Positions 48,680 to 59,335 are shown, counted from the stretch's first letter. The stretch is DNA of 64,000 nucleotides from Ktedonospora formicarum (GCF_016587355.1 NZ_BNJF01000001.1:1488001-1552000), one strand, 5' to 3'. The notes: a model not told the origin generated them from the letters alone. Translations and numbers: made by a program.

Positions 48680-50011
48680 ATGTCAGACACAACCACTAAT
48701 CGCAGCCATATTGATAACGCCTCATTAGTGATGCCAGAAGAGGCAGAAAGAGACATATCAGACAATATATATATGATGCAAGAAAGGTTATCATCTCCAC
48801 TTCAAGGAAGTTCAACCAAAGATACAATAATGGAGGCAACTCCACTTCCCGGTACGGTAGAACACCTGTTAGCCCTTCGCCCCATACCTCCGCTCGATAC
48901 CAATGCTCCTGAAGTAAAACAACGATTGAGTCTTCTGAGAAATGAGATGACACATTTACTAATGCTGAAACGGTGGCGGAAAATCACAGAAGATGAGATC
49001 GCTAACCAGATCGTCTCATTAATTCAGGTTGGCCCGTTTCAGCAGTGGCGAAGTGTGCTTCCAGCAATGCTCTATGAGATTGATCGCATGGGCAGTCTCC
49101 TACCCATCTGGCTGCGTCTAATTGAGCGAGGTGATCCGCCTCACATCTCACGCCAAACCGATCCAACCACTAATATTCAAGCCTACACACGGCGTATGGC
49201 AATCCTGCTTCTCGGTTATTATAAGCGACCAATGTCCACACATCATTCGCTGATTACTTTCGCGGACCAAACTCAGTCTCAAGAACTCACACGTTTCCTC
49301 GGTTCCCTGTTACTGGACCCATCGATCTCGCAATATGCCTCTCGATCCCTTGCCATAATGGGAACTTGCGAAGCTCTAGAGGAGTTGCTCCATGGCTTTG
49401 CTCAGGCCCAGGATTGGCCCAAAATAGATATCCTGAAATGCTGCCTGTCGCTTCAACAGGAGGCATTCTATCCTCTATTATTATCGAGTGGATTACAGCG
49501 GCTACATGGTCTGGAACCATATGCCGCGCACGCGCTTTATCACACGCTTCCCCTTGATACATATCTGTACCAGCCACAACTCTCAGCTCAAGCGGCGTTT
49601 CTCCTCTATTGGATGTTTAGCGAACATACCCCCTCCCTGGAACCTGATAGCTCACCACAACCACTTTTTGAAAATGGTCGCTTTTCTGATAATGTCTGTG
49701 CGCTCTTCTACAGCGCGCGATACCATCGTACCTGGCAAGACGCACTCGCCCTCCATGAACTGGGGAAGCTACTAGGACATTATTGGCAAGCCATGCAATA
49801 TGGTGATGGTGTACAAAGTGCCATACTTTCACATATCACTCCATGTCTACCCATGATGCCTGAAATAGAACAGTGGTTGCATGAAACGGGAAACGACCTT
49901 TTATCGAATGCACTGCACACCTCAGATGCGACCCTGCGCCCCCTCATCGAACGCACTCTTTGCGAACGGCAGGCTACTTCTACGGATAAGACAACCAGCA
50001 CATATAACTAG
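48680..50011 (+). CDS. HEAT-like helical protein of unknown function
   Basis: I do not recognise this 443-residue protein. From residue 80 onward it is a succession of amphipathic helices in pairs (LVSLIQVGPFQQWRSVLPAML, TRFLGSLLLDPSISQYASRSLAIMGTCEALEELL, LKCCLSLQQEAFYPLLL) resembling HEAT or armadillo repeats. The N-terminal 80 residues are polar. The ATG at 48680 is preceded by GAGGAGGAAG. No signal peptide or membrane helix is present. It is divergent from the GAF kinase, with 210 bp between them. Confidence 0.6.
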   Translation: MSDTTTNRSHIDNASLVMPEEAERDISDNIYMMQERLSSPLQGSSTKDTIMEATPLPGTVEHLLALRPIPPLDTNAPEVKQRLSLLRNEMTHLLMLKRWRKITEDEIANQIVSLIQVGPFQQWRSVLPAMLYEIDRMGSLLPIWLRLIERGDPPHISRQTDPTTNIQAYTRRMAILLLGYYKRPMSTHHSLITFADQTQSQELTRFLGSLLLDPSISQYASRSLAIMGTCEALEELLHGFAQAQDWPKIDILKCCLSLQQEAFYPLLLSSGLQRLHGLEPYAAHALYHTLPLDTYLYQPQLSAQAAFLLYWMFSEHTPSLEPDSSPQPLFENGRFSDNVCALFYSARYHRTWQDALALHELGKLLGHYWQAMQYGDGVQSAILSHITPCLPMMPEIEQWLHETGNDLLSNALHTSDATLRPLIERTLCERQATSTDKTTSTYN

Positions 50012-50424
50012 CTTACAAGTAGCCTCTGACTACATTCTCACTATGTATGATCTTCCCCAGTGACAAGCGTGGGTAAGAGATGAGAGTTGCCTTGTTAGAC
50101 AGGCCCCTCCCTTACCCACATCCTCCCCAAATGAAAACATGGAATACTTCTGATTTATATCACACTATACGATACCTTCTTGGTAAATATCGATATTTTT
50201 ATTTTATACATGTACTTTATCTCTATATATTTTAAAATCAAATACTTTAATATCGCATCTCAGAAGGCGTATACATCAACTATTTAATAGCACCTTTTTC
50301 TCATTGTTAGGAGACTTTTTCTACGTAGAGTGTATACTGTGTGTAGAAAAGCGTATCAATAAGAACGTGTGAGCAAAATACCAGTTCGTATTATGCTCGC
50401 ACCTTCTCTCTAAGGGAATGTTGG
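50012..50424. other. intergenic region, AT-rich
   Basis: No gene is seen in 413 bp. A weak inverted repeat (GTGGGTAAG at about 50069 with CTTACCCAC at about 50112) could end the preceding gene; the following region is strongly AT-rich and should hold the promoter of the kinase at 50425. Confidence 0.4.
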
Positions 50425-51824
50425 ATGAATATGTTGGTGGGGAAAACTCTCGGCGGTTATCGCCTAATACATCTTGTCGAGAGTGGTGGTATGGGTGATA
50501 TCTATCTGGCTCAACATGCCCGCATTGGGCGAAAAGTAGCCATCAAAGTTGTCTGTGGAGATTTACGAGCGGTTCCAAATACCCCCGAAGGGAAGCAGGC
50601 TGCGGCGCGATTTGAGCGCGAAGCTCGCGCTGTGGCAGAATTAGACCATGAGAATATTCTGCCACTCTATCACTTTGGTGATGAATGTATGGAGCCCGAT
50701 GGACCTGCAATTACCTATCTGGTCATGCCTTACATGTCAGAAGGTTCACTATGGAATTGGCTACAGAAACGCACCCAGCAGTATGGTTTTGGCTGGCCTA
50801 TTTCGGCGGAAGAAGGTGGCTATTATCTCTTGCAGGCTGCGGCAGCACTTCAATATGCTCACGATCATGGCATTATTCATCGCGACATTAAGCCTACAAA
50901 CTTCCTGATACGGGTTGAGCGAGGCAATCCCAAAGGGCATCAGCACCTCAATTTGCCACTGATCTTTCCGCATGGCCGCCCGAAATTGCTCCTGGCCGAC
51001 TTTGGACTGGCTGCCTTTTACCGCAATGGGCGTTCGCTACATCGCTCAGTGGGTACACCACTCTATATGGCTCCAGAGCAATTTGATGATCCCACGCTGG
51101 CAACCTCGGTGCACGTTGGTCCCTCGGCGGATCAATATGCTCTTGCGGTCATGATGTACCAACTTATTACCGGACGCGCGGTCTTCGAGGGAACGGCATC
51201 GCAATTACTTCACCATCATCATAATACGACACCAACACCTCCCAGCTCGTATATTTCTACGCTCCCACCCGAGTTAGATGAGGTGTTTCTCCGCGCACTC
51301 GCGAAGAAGCCCGAGCAACGCTACCCCAACATTATGGCATTTGCACAGGCCTATGACAACGTTTTGAAGGAGCGCACACAGATACATCTTCATGCCCCGG
51401 CACGCGGACTTGAGGGGGCAAGCGACAACCCCAGGATGAAGCATATATCATGCCCAACCATCAACGCGAGGCGACAACACTTCCCATGCCTCCAATTGAT
51501 AAGTTTATTGGCAAAGTGCGCGCGCCATCTCAAATTCCAAGCATATCCTCAGCGACCGTACATGTAGCTGCTGCTCAGGAACAAGGACTACTCTCCCCAG
51601 CTCGACGGAGAGAAAATAGCAATGCTTCAGATGCACAACACGCGTCTCTCTCCTCACTAGTCGCCGCCAGTATGCCATTTCGTAGTATGCAGTTCAAGAC
51701 ACTCCCGCTGTATCTCCTACAACAATCAACAGCCTTTGGTATCATCATTGTAGGTCTGGTTTTCTTGCTTCTCTTGACGGTCGGTATGCTTTTGACAATG
51801 CTTCTACTAGGGCATGCCAGATAA
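50425..51824 (+). pseudogene. Ser/Thr protein kinase with C-terminal membrane helix, one frameshift (probably intact)
   Basis: The kinase domain covers residues 1-310 ([11 protein letters not shown] glycine loop, [35 protein letters not shown]) and is followed by a linker and one C-terminal membrane helix (FGIIIVGLVFLLLLTVGMLL), giving a kinase that is anchored from its C-terminus. The frame breaks after the kinase domain; adding one base to either the G run 51414-51418 or the C run 51429-51432 gives [16 protein letters not shown] and a protein of about 466 residues. The ligand is unknown, as there is no external domain. Confidence 0.85.
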
Positions 51825-52121
51825 TTCAAAGGGGAGCTATCATTTTCAGATGCTCCCTGAATGCCATTTATATGACATTTACAGTCTCTCGCTTCGGCAA
51901 AAGGCATCTCCACTGAGCCTTCAATCGGAAATGTAGGTCTTCAAGATATAGATACACAATGCCACTTCATTTGGTAGATATTTATCTATTTTATCTTCGT
52001 AGCCAATTGCTCGACTAATAACAAAAATAGATTGAACCTTTCAAAGATATTGAATCACATACCAGTGCGCGACAAGCCAGACAGAAGACGATCTACAGTA
52101 TCGGCAAACACCAATTGCTAG
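51825..52121. other. intergenic region, no gene seen
   Basis: This 297-bp stretch lies between two convergent kinase genes. I saw no gene and no strong terminator hairpin. Confidence 0.35.
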
Positions 52122-53890
52122 CTAGCCTCTCAAGGTCCAGGCGCGCGCACGCTTGCGCGCTTTCTGCGCCTCTTGTGTATTACCTAGAGCCTCATAGACC
52201 TCGGCCTTTAAGAGCCAGGCACGAACATAGCCTTTGTCCATCTCAGTCGCCTCATTGAGTGCATCCAGAGCTGCCCGATTATGTCCATGGCGCAATAAGG
52301 CCTCAGCTTTATTACACCAGGCCACCGCGCTGGAAGGATTGACGATCAAGGCTCGCGTATAGGCATCAACCGACCCGGCATAGTCGAGCAGGCTGGAATG
52401 CACATTGCCCAGACCATTCCAGGCCTGGAAGCTCTTTGGATCAAGCGCCAGGGCCTGTTGATAGGATTCCAACGCCTCCTCAGGCTGGTTCATATCAAGC
52501 TGCGCATCGCCTTTCCCATTCCAGGCCGCGACATACTGAGCATCGATTGAGAGCGCGCGCTCAAAATGCGCCAGGGCCTGCTGATAACGTTGTAAACGCA
52601 TAAACACCAGTCCAGCACTCACCCAGACGACAGGGTTGCTCGCGTCAATCTCAGTAGCGTACAGGTACGCATCCAACGCCTTGCGATAATAGCCCTGGTT
52701 ATAGAGCGCAGTACCCTTTCCATTCCAGGCATAGAAGTTCAAGGCATCCATACTCAAAGCCTCCTCATACGCCTGAAGGGCCTGTGAGTAACGCTGCTGC
52801 TCAAGATAGAGGTCACCCTCCCGGCACTTTTCCGCAATACTCGTAGTGTTGGCTCGCCGAGTAGTGCTCTGCGCTACGACGCTTTGCTTACCAGTATTAC
52901 CAGAATGCGAGGCTGTACTGCCCCCCGTGAACCTTGCCGCGAGGAAGGAACTGTGTGAACATCTGGAGCGACAGGATTTTGATACGGGACACGCACCCTG
53001 GGAACTTTAGCGCTGGTTGTGAACGCCGCGTCGAATGCCTGCATAAACTCCTGCATATCGGCATAACGACTCTCAGGGTTGGAGGCAATGGCACGCAGCA
53101 CAACATCATCCAGGGCCTGCGGCAAATCAGGGTTTAACGACGTTACAGGAGGCACCGTCCCACCCGCAGGATCAAGCGGATGATAGCCTGTTAACATCTC
53201 GTAGAGCACAATAGCACACCCATACTGATCGCTACGTGGATCAACCACACCGCTCGTCTGTTCAGGTGCCATATATCCAACTGTGCCTCGTACGGTGACA
53301 GTTCTACCCACACGCGCTCCAGGTTCTAAAGCACGCGCAATCCCAAAATCCGTAATCACCAGGCGATGGTCATCCTGGTGCAAAAGGATATTTTCTGGCT
53401 TAATATCACGATGGATAACAGGTCGAGGACGTGTATGTGCATAGTTTAACGCACTGGCAAGCTGGGTAAAGCTGCTCTTAGCCTCTGACAAAGGTAACGG
53501 GCCATTGGCATGTGCTAGGCGTGTCCTTAAGGAGCCCGCCGTATAGAGCGGCATCACAAGAAATACACTGGGGCCATCCCGACCATAATCCAAGACTGGC
53601 GCTATATTTGGATGATCCAGCGTCGCCGCGATTCGGGCCTCACGCAGAAAATGTTCGTGTTCGCTATTTGTTGTGCGACTGGGCAGAAGGACTTTAATAC
53701 CAATATAACGTGAAAGGTTGCGATCTACGCCACGGAAGACCGCAGCATACCCTCCCTTACTGATTAAAGCATCTACACGATACCGGCCCGCTAACATAGT
53801 ATGTATGAGCGGTAAGGAACAGGCACGACAAAATAAATCGCTGTCTCGGTTTTCATAACCACAATCAACTTGATCGGCGCAGCGTCGCAT
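52122..53890 (-). pseudogene. zinc-ribbon Ser/Thr kinase fused to TPR repeats, one frameshift (probably intact)
   Basis: The protein has an N-terminal Cys-rich ribbon (CGYENRDSDLFCRACSLPL), a kinase domain (SKGGYAAVFRG, IGIKVL, HRDIKPENILL, DFGIARAL, GTVGYMAPEQTSG), a short linker and about seven TPR repeats (YAWNGKGTALYNQGYYRKAL, AWNGKGDAQLDMNQPEEAL). The kinase and TPR parts lie in different frames; adding one base to the C run 52921-52926 joins RGGSTASHSGNTG through GDLYLEQQRYSQALQAYEEAL into one chain of about 590 residues. A kinase fused to TPR probably docks partner proteins. Start GGAGGAGGG 1-5 nt before ATG 53890. Confidence 0.88.
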
Positions 53891-54026
53891 TCCCTCCTCC
53901 GAGTCATAAAGTTACTGCGAGCAGATATTCCTCTCGATGGTGATGCCTCAAAAAACACACAAATGGCTCTTGCTCACCAGCAACCACTAGTGGTGAAACC
54001 ACCCATCTCAACAACCACACATAAAG

Positions 54027-55697
54027 CTAAGAAACCTCACTCCCACTCGCTTGCTGCTCCAAAGAGCGCGCCCACTCCTGACAAGAGATCGCTTCCTGGT
54101 TTCGACCAACTTTTTGTAGAACCACAGCCTTATTGTACCAGGCATCAGGCTCTTCGGGAGCGAAAGAGGTAGCCTGATCCAATGCGGCCAGAGCCTCATC
54201 AAAACGACCAAGCGCGTAGAGCGATAAACCTTTGTTATTCCAGGCTGCGATGTAGTGAATATCTCCCGCTAGAGCGCGATCAAAGGCCACCAGGGCCTCC
54301 TCATAGCGCTGTAGCTCATGCAAAAGGCTTCCCTTATTGTACCAGGCTGAGGTCAAACCATCGTCAAATTCAAGGGCATGACCATACGAATCCAGAGCAT
54401 CTTCGAACTTCTGCTGCGCAGCTAGAACATTTCCTCGATTATACCACGCGCCAGCCAGACTATGATCAATTTCAAGGGCGCGATCATATGTTGCCAGGGC
54501 ATCGTCATAGCGCGCCAAATCACGTAGATCATTCCCCTTGTCAAACCAGAGCGTCGCGTTCTCAGAATCAAGCTCAAGTGCGTGCTCATGTAATGGTAAA
54601 GCCTCTGCTGCATTCCCCAAACGACGCAAAATATTGCCTTTGGTATCCCAGGACGAAACATTGCTATCATCAATCTCAAAGGCTCGGTCGACCGCGATAA
54701 GCGCTTCTTCATAGCGATGCAAGCTATATAGTGTATCGCTCATGGCCTGCCAGACGACACTCTGCCGTGGATCAAGAAGCAATGCTTTGTCGAAAGCCAT
54801 AAGCGCCTCTTCTGGCTTATCTTGCTCTGCCAGGGCCATACCACGCCCGCTCCAGGCATAAATATAGTTAGGGTCACACCTCAATGCCTGATCATAGCAA
54901 TCCATTTCCTCATCGAACTGCCGCAATTCATGTAATACATTCGCACGCGAGGTCCACAATTCAGGCTCGCTAGGATTAAGCGAAATAGCGTGGTCATATG
55001 CCAGCAACGACTCTTCCAGGCGTCCCAGGCTCAAGAGCGCCATCCCTTTGCCGCTCCAGGCATCAATAGATACAACATCTTGTTCAATCGCCTGGTCATA
55101 GTATGTGAGAGCCTCTTCGTACTCACCTCGCTCGTATGCCAGGTGCCCCTGGGGAAGCGCATCTGACTGATGTGGACTGGCTATCGACCTCTGCTTCGGC
55201 ACGGAAAGACGCACGATAGTTGTCTCATCGTCATCATTATTCTCTATATCAAGCCCAAATTCCTCCTCACCGTGAGAAGCATCCCAGGCTCGTTGTGCCT
55301 CCTGCTCACGACGAGGAGCAGCCCACACATCTCTCTTCTGCTCCACCTTTACCAGGAAGGCCAACGGTCCATCCTGGCCGTAGTCAAGCACACGAATACT
55401 CCCTGGCTCATTCATCCGTTGTGAGAGCGAAGCAGCCATTTCCGCGTTCTGTAAAAAGTCATCGCGTTCACTTACCGTCACTCCCTGAGGGATCAACGCA
55501 CGTACCTGCACTTGCAACTGTTGCTGGCGGTCACGGGCGCTGAGCGTCACCGAGCCACGTTCCTGGCTCGTTAGATCCAGGATTTCATACCGCTCTAGCA
55601 GCACGGTCCCTGCTAAGGGTATACCACATCGCGCGCAAAATCGCGCCTTTTCGCGATTCGCGAAATTACATCCCTCCCGATCCAAACATAGCCCCAT
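54027..55697 (-). CDS. TPR protein with zinc ribbon and kinase N-lobe remnant
   Basis: The 556-residue protein opens with a Cys ribbon (CLDREGCNFANREKARFCARCGIPL) and about 95 residues that align with the N-lobe of the neighbouring kinase (LLERYEIL, DDFLQNAEMAASL, SIRVLDYGQDGPLAFLV against RVDALISKG, HFLREARIAATL, IAPVLDYGRDGPSVFLV). No catalytic Lys, HRD or DFG follows; instead about 11 TPR repeats begin (GEYEEALTYYDQAIEQD, AWYNRGNVLAAQQKFEDAL). It looks like a paralogue of the kinase-TPR gene that lost the catalytic lobe and kept ribbon and TPRs. ATG 55697 has GGGAGGAAGG 7 nt upstream. Confidence 0.85.
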   Translation of the reverse strand: MGLCLDREGCNFANREKARFCARCGIPLAGTVLLERYEILDLTSQERGSVTLSARDRQQQLQVQVRALIPQGVTVSERDDFLQNAEMAASLSQRMNEPGSIRVLDYGQDGPLAFLVKVEQKRDVWAAPRREQEAQRAWDASHGEEEFGLDIENNDDDETTIVRLSVPKQRSIASPHQSDALPQGHLAYERGEYEEALTYYDQAIEQDVVSIDAWSGKGMALLSLGRLEESLLAYDHAISLNPSEPELWTSRANVLHELRQFDEEMDCYDQALRCDPNYIYAWSGRGMALAEQDKPEEALMAFDKALLLDPRQSVVWQAMSDTLYSLHRYEEALIAVDRAFEIDDSNVSSWDTKGNILRRLGNAAEALPLHEHALELDSENATLWFDKGNDLRDLARYDDALATYDRALEIDHSLAGAWYNRGNVLAAQQKFEDALDSYGHALEFDDGLTSAWYNKGSLLHELQRYEEALVAFDRALAGDIHYIAAWNNKGLSLYALGRFDEALAALDQATSFAPEEPDAWYNKAVVLQKVGRNQEAISCQEWARSLEQQASGSEVS

Positions 55698-56240
55698 GAA
55701 CACACCTTCCTCCCTAGCCTGCATATTACTAAAACTATTAACGCAAAAGCGACTTTGTTACCACTACTGTATCGAAAATGTCGCCAGCTTGTCAATACAT
55801 ATGGCACCTATTATAAGACTTATGTAGAGAAGAAAAACCTATTACTTTTAATGCTGCTTGCATGGTCCCCCCACCCTACAAACTCAGCCAGAGGATTCTC
55901 AAAGGTAGACGTCAATTAGGCGCTTCTTTTGCAGGCCAATCAGCGGTCCGCACAAAAGAAGTTAGAATGGACTATAGCAAGGAACCAGGAAACATGCAAG
56001 AGTATCCCAGTCTCTCCCTACTATATCTAGTATATGCCAAGGCCAACACATTTTCTCTTTTCCAACGGATATTGGCGCGCTTTCGACCGTCTATATGAAG
56101 TGTACATCGCACCCTCAGCCTGTTATATAATGATTATGTTCATAGGCCACAGGATTCACTTCCAGGCATAGATAAACAATCCCCTGGAGGATTTCGTGAT
56201 TGTTCATCACCCTCCACGCTAGTTTTTCTCCACTAAGATC
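55698..56240. other. intergenic region upstream of the aconitase leader
   Basis: No convincing gene is seen in about 540 bp. A frame at 55862-56098 has no ribosome site. It holds the promoters of the TPR gene and of aconitase. Confidence 0.4.
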
Positions 56241-56346
56241 TTATACGAAAACTAACGCCGCTCTCGCGGCTAGCGAGGACTCTACACCGAATGCCTGAGC
56301 GCGTCAGCGCTAACTGCCTCAATGGCAGCGTTGGGGGTTCGTATAA
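56241..56346 (+). promoter_or_regulatory. candidate structured leader RNA upstream of aconitase
   Basis: A 9-bp perfect closing helix (TTATACGAA 56241-56249 with TTCGTATAA 56338-56346) encloses three hairpins: GCCGC/GCGGC at 56257-56270 with loop TCTC, AGCGC/GCGCT at 56298-56311 with loop GTCA, and CTGCC/GGCAG at 56314-56328 with loop TCAAT. This gives a compact multi-branched fold 48 nt before the acnA start. No known riboswitch signature was recognised. No terminator follows it, so any effect would more likely be on translation or mRNA stability. Confidence 0.5.
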
Positions 56347-56394
56347 AGGAGGCTGCGCTCAGGTTCTCGAATATGGAGTAAAGGATTTGTGTTT

Positions 56395-59226
56395 ATGACG
56401 GCATACAAAGATGTATTTCATGCTCGCACATCGCTCGAGGGCACATCAGAGGCTGTAGAATACTTCCGCCTCAGCGCGCTTGAGCAATATGGCATAGCAA
56501 ACCTCGATCATCTGCCCTTCACGGTCAGAATCATTCTTGAAAATATGCTCCGTCACGCTGACAACAATTTGATTAAACAGGAAGATGTTCTCTCCCTGGC
56601 TCGTTGGACACCTCGGCAGGCAGCAACCAGCGAAGCTGAATATCCTTTTTTGCCCGCGCGCGTCCTGTTGCAGGATTTTACCGGTGTTCCAGCGGTCGCG
56701 GACCTCGCCGCGATGCGCTCAGCGGTTGCTCGCCTGCAAGGTGATCCCGAAAAAATCAATCCACTCGTCCCAGCGGACCTGGTAATCGACCACTCAGTAC
56801 AGGTCGATGCCTTTGGTACTCAATTTGCGTTCACGCAGAACGTTGAGCGCGAATATGAACGTAATGGCGAACGCTATGCTCTGCTGCGTTGGGCGCAACA
56901 GGCATTTAGCAACTTCCGGGTCGTCCCTCCTGGCACAGGCATTGTCCACCAGGTCAATCTGGAATATCTAGCCTCGGTCGTCATGACGAAAGATGATAAT
57001 GGCACTAAGGTCGCCTATCCGGATACCCTCGTTGGTACCGATTCACATACTACGATGATCAATGGCCTGGGAGTGCTAGGCTGGGGTGTGGGTGGTATTG
57101 AGGCAGAAGCGGTACTTCTCGGACAGCCACTTTATTTGCTCACACCTGAAGTCATTGGCATGCGCCTGACCGGCGCGCTCCCAGAGGGGGCAACCGCGAC
57201 CGATCTGGTTCTCACAGTTACACAGATGTTGCGCAAACGCGGCGTTGTCGGCAAATTTGTCGAATTTACCGGCCCTGGCCTCAGTTATCTAGGTCTGGCT
57301 GACCGCGCCACCATCTCGAACATGTCGCCTGAGTTTGGCGCGACCTCAACCATCTTCCCTGTCGATGCTGAAACCTTGCGCTATATGCGGGTTACCGGAC
57401 GCGATCCCAAACTCGTTGACCTAGTCGAGCGCTATACAAAGGCTCAGGGGCTCTTCCGCACCGACAAGACTCCAGAGCCACAGTTCGATGATCTGCTTGA
57501 ACTTGATCTAAGTACCATTGAGCCCAGCCTTGCCGGTCCGCGCCGTCCACAGGATCGTGTCTCTATGAAAGCTCTGGGCACGGCTTTCCGCGAGGCCTAT
57601 GCCGACCGCTTCAAAGCCGCTGCCACCAATGTAACCACCGAGAACGCGAATATTCGCCTGGGCAACGAGGGTGGTATCGCAACCCCTGATGCCGTTGAGG
57701 CGCAAGAGGATGCCGAGCAAACCCTGGCACACGCCAACGGCAACGGACATAGCGTGCTTGAGGGGAAAGACATCTTACTCAATCTCGATGGGCAGCAAAC
57801 CCATTTACGACATGGGTCCGTGGCTATTGCAGCTATTACCAGTTGTACCAACACCTCCAATCCCTCTGTGATGATCGCGGCGGGCCTGCTCGCCAAACGC
57901 GCGGTCGAAAAGGGCCTGAAGGTAAACCCGGCGGTCAAGACCAGTCTGGCACCGGGCTCACGCGCCGTCATCGACTACCTGCGCAATGCCGACCTGCTCA
58001 CCTCTCTCGAACAGCTTCGCTTCAATCTCGTTGGCTTTGGATGCACAACCTGCATAGGCAACTCAGGTCCACTACCTGAACCAGTCGCCGAGGCAGTACA
58101 GGAGAACGATCTGGTGGTCACGGCTGTGTTGAGCGGAAATCGCAACTTTGAGGGCCGCATCCATCCCCAGGTCCGCGCAAGCTTCCTGGCATCGCCCCCT
58201 CTGGTCGTGGCCTATGCTCTGGCTGGTACCGTGGATATTGATCTGGTCAATGAGCCTGTCGGCATCAACGATAAAGGCGAAAAGGTCTTCCTACGCGACA
58301 TCTGGCCGAGCCAGGAAGAGATCAGCCAGCTTGTTACCAAATCAGTAACACCCGAAGTTTTTGCCGAGAACTATGGGCGCGTCTTCGAGGGTGATGAGCA
58401 CTGGCAAGCACTCTCCAATTCTACGGGGACGCTCTTCGAGTGGGACCCCGAATCAACCTATGTGCGCGAGCCACCTTTCTTTGAAGGGATGAGCGGAGAC
58501 CCAGCCCCTATACAGGATATTCGCAACGCGCGTGTTCTGGCAGTGCTGGATGACTCTATTACGACCGATCATATCTCGCCCGCTGGTAGCTTCGCACCTC
58601 AGAGCCCCGCTGGACAATACCTGCTGGAGCATGGGGTACAGCGCCGCGACTTCAATACGTACGGAGCACGCCGGGGTAACCATGAGGTTATGATGCGCGG
58701 CACCTTCGGCAATATTCGTCTACGTAACCACCTGGCGAATGGCAAAGAAGGCTACTATACTTCTCACCAGCCCGATAGCACCGAGATGACCATTTATGAT
58801 GCCTCCATGCGCTATCAGCAAGAGGGGACCCCCTTACTGATTATCGCTGGCAAGGAATATGGTTCAGGGAGTTCGCGCGACTGGGCAGCGAAAGGCCCGC
58901 TATTGCTTGGTGTCCGCGCCGCTATCGCTGAAAGCTTTGAGCGTATTCATCGTAGCAACCTCGTAGGTATGGGCATTCTCCCGCTTCAATTCCGCCCCGG
59001 CGAAAGCAAAGAGTCATTAGGTCTGACCGGGCATGAGACGTACGATATCCTGGGTATCGAGCAGGAACTCAAGCCACGCCAGACAGTCACTGTCAAGGTT
59101 ACGCGTGAGGATGGCTCCACCTTTACGTTCGAGACTATCGCGCGCCTGGATAGCCCTATCGACGTAACATACTATAAGAACGGCGGTATCTTACTGACGG
59201 TACTCCGCCGCCTGATTCAGGCGTAA
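56395..59226 (+). CDS. acnA: aconitate hydratase
   Basis: The 943-residue enzyme interconverts citrate and isocitrate in the TCA cycle and carries a [4Fe-4S] cluster. It follows the AcnA/IRP type: cluster ligands in ITSCTNTSNPSVM and GFGCTTCIGNSGPL, DSHTTMINGLGVLGWGVGGIEAE, SGNRNFEGRIHPQ, the GSGSSRDWAAKG substrate motif and SFERIHRSNLVGMGILPL. ATG 56395 sits 9 nt after AAAGGA; the GTG at 56389 is too close. A structured leader lies upstream. Length is slightly above usual because of an insertion around residues 425-465. Confidence 0.96.
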   Translation: MTAYKDVFHARTSLEGTSEAVEYFRLSALEQYGIANLDHLPFTVRIILENMLRHADNNLIKQEDVLSLARWTPRQAATSEAEYPFLPARVLLQDFTGVPAVADLAAMRSAVARLQGDPEKINPLVPADLVIDHSVQVDAFGTQFAFTQNVEREYERNGERYALLRWAQQAFSNFRVVPPGTGIVHQVNLEYLASVVMTKDDNGTKVAYPDTLVGTDSHTTMINGLGVLGWGVGGIEAEAVLLGQPLYLLTPEVIGMRLTGALPEGATATDLVLTVTQMLRKRGVVGKFVEFTGPGLSYLGLADRATISNMSPEFGATSTIFPVDAETLRYMRVTGRDPKLVDLVERYTKAQGLFRTDKTPEPQFDDLLELDLSTIEPSLAGPRRPQDRVSMKALGTAFREAYADRFKAAATNVTTENANIRLGNEGGIATPDAVEAQEDAEQTLAHANGNGHSVLEGKDILLNLDGQQTHLRHGSVAIAAITSCTNTSNPSVMIAAGLLAKRAVEKGLKVNPAVKTSLAPGSRAVIDYLRNADLLTSLEQLRFNLVGFGCTTCIGNSGPLPEPVAEAVQENDLVVTAVLSGNRNFEGRIHPQVRASFLASPPLVVAYALAGTVDIDLVNEPVGINDKGEKVFLRDIWPSQEEISQLVTKSVTPEVFAENYGRVFEGDEHWQALSNSTGTLFEWDPESTYVREPPFFEGMSGDPAPIQDIRNARVLAVLDDSITTDHISPAGSFAPQSPAGQYLLEHGVQRRDFNTYGARRGNHEVMMRGTFGNIRLRNHLANGKEGYYTSHQPDSTEMTIYDASMRYQQEGTPLLIIAGKEYGSGSSRDWAAKGPLLLGVRAAIAESFERIHRSNLVGMGILPLQFRPGESKESLGLTGHETYDILGIEQELKPRQTVTVKVTREDGSTFTFETIARLDSPIDVTYYKNGGILLTVLRRLIQA

Positions 59227-59249
59227 GCAGCGCTTACAAGCAGTATAGA

Positions 59250-59287
59250 GGAGGCTGTCTCTGGATGCCTATCCAGGGGCAGCCTCC
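59250..59287 (+). terminator. terminator of acnA
   Basis: An 8-bp outer stem (GGAGGCTG with CAGCCTCC) encloses an inner 6-bp stem (CTGGAT with ATCCAG). It lies 24 bp after the acnA stop. The T-run is short (TTTT after 9 nt). Confidence 0.65.
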
Positions 59288-59335
59288 CCTACGTTTTCTG
59301 TTCAGATCGGGCTCAACCTCACCTTAATGCTTCTG

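Noticed and set aside
55862..56098. Open frame of 78 codons before the aconitase leader
   Set aside because: It has no ribosome site and no recognisable domains.
56241..56346. tRNA or known riboswitch in the aconitase leader
   Set aside because: The closing helix is 9 bp and the arms do not fit tRNA; none of the common riboswitch consensus elements I could recall is present.
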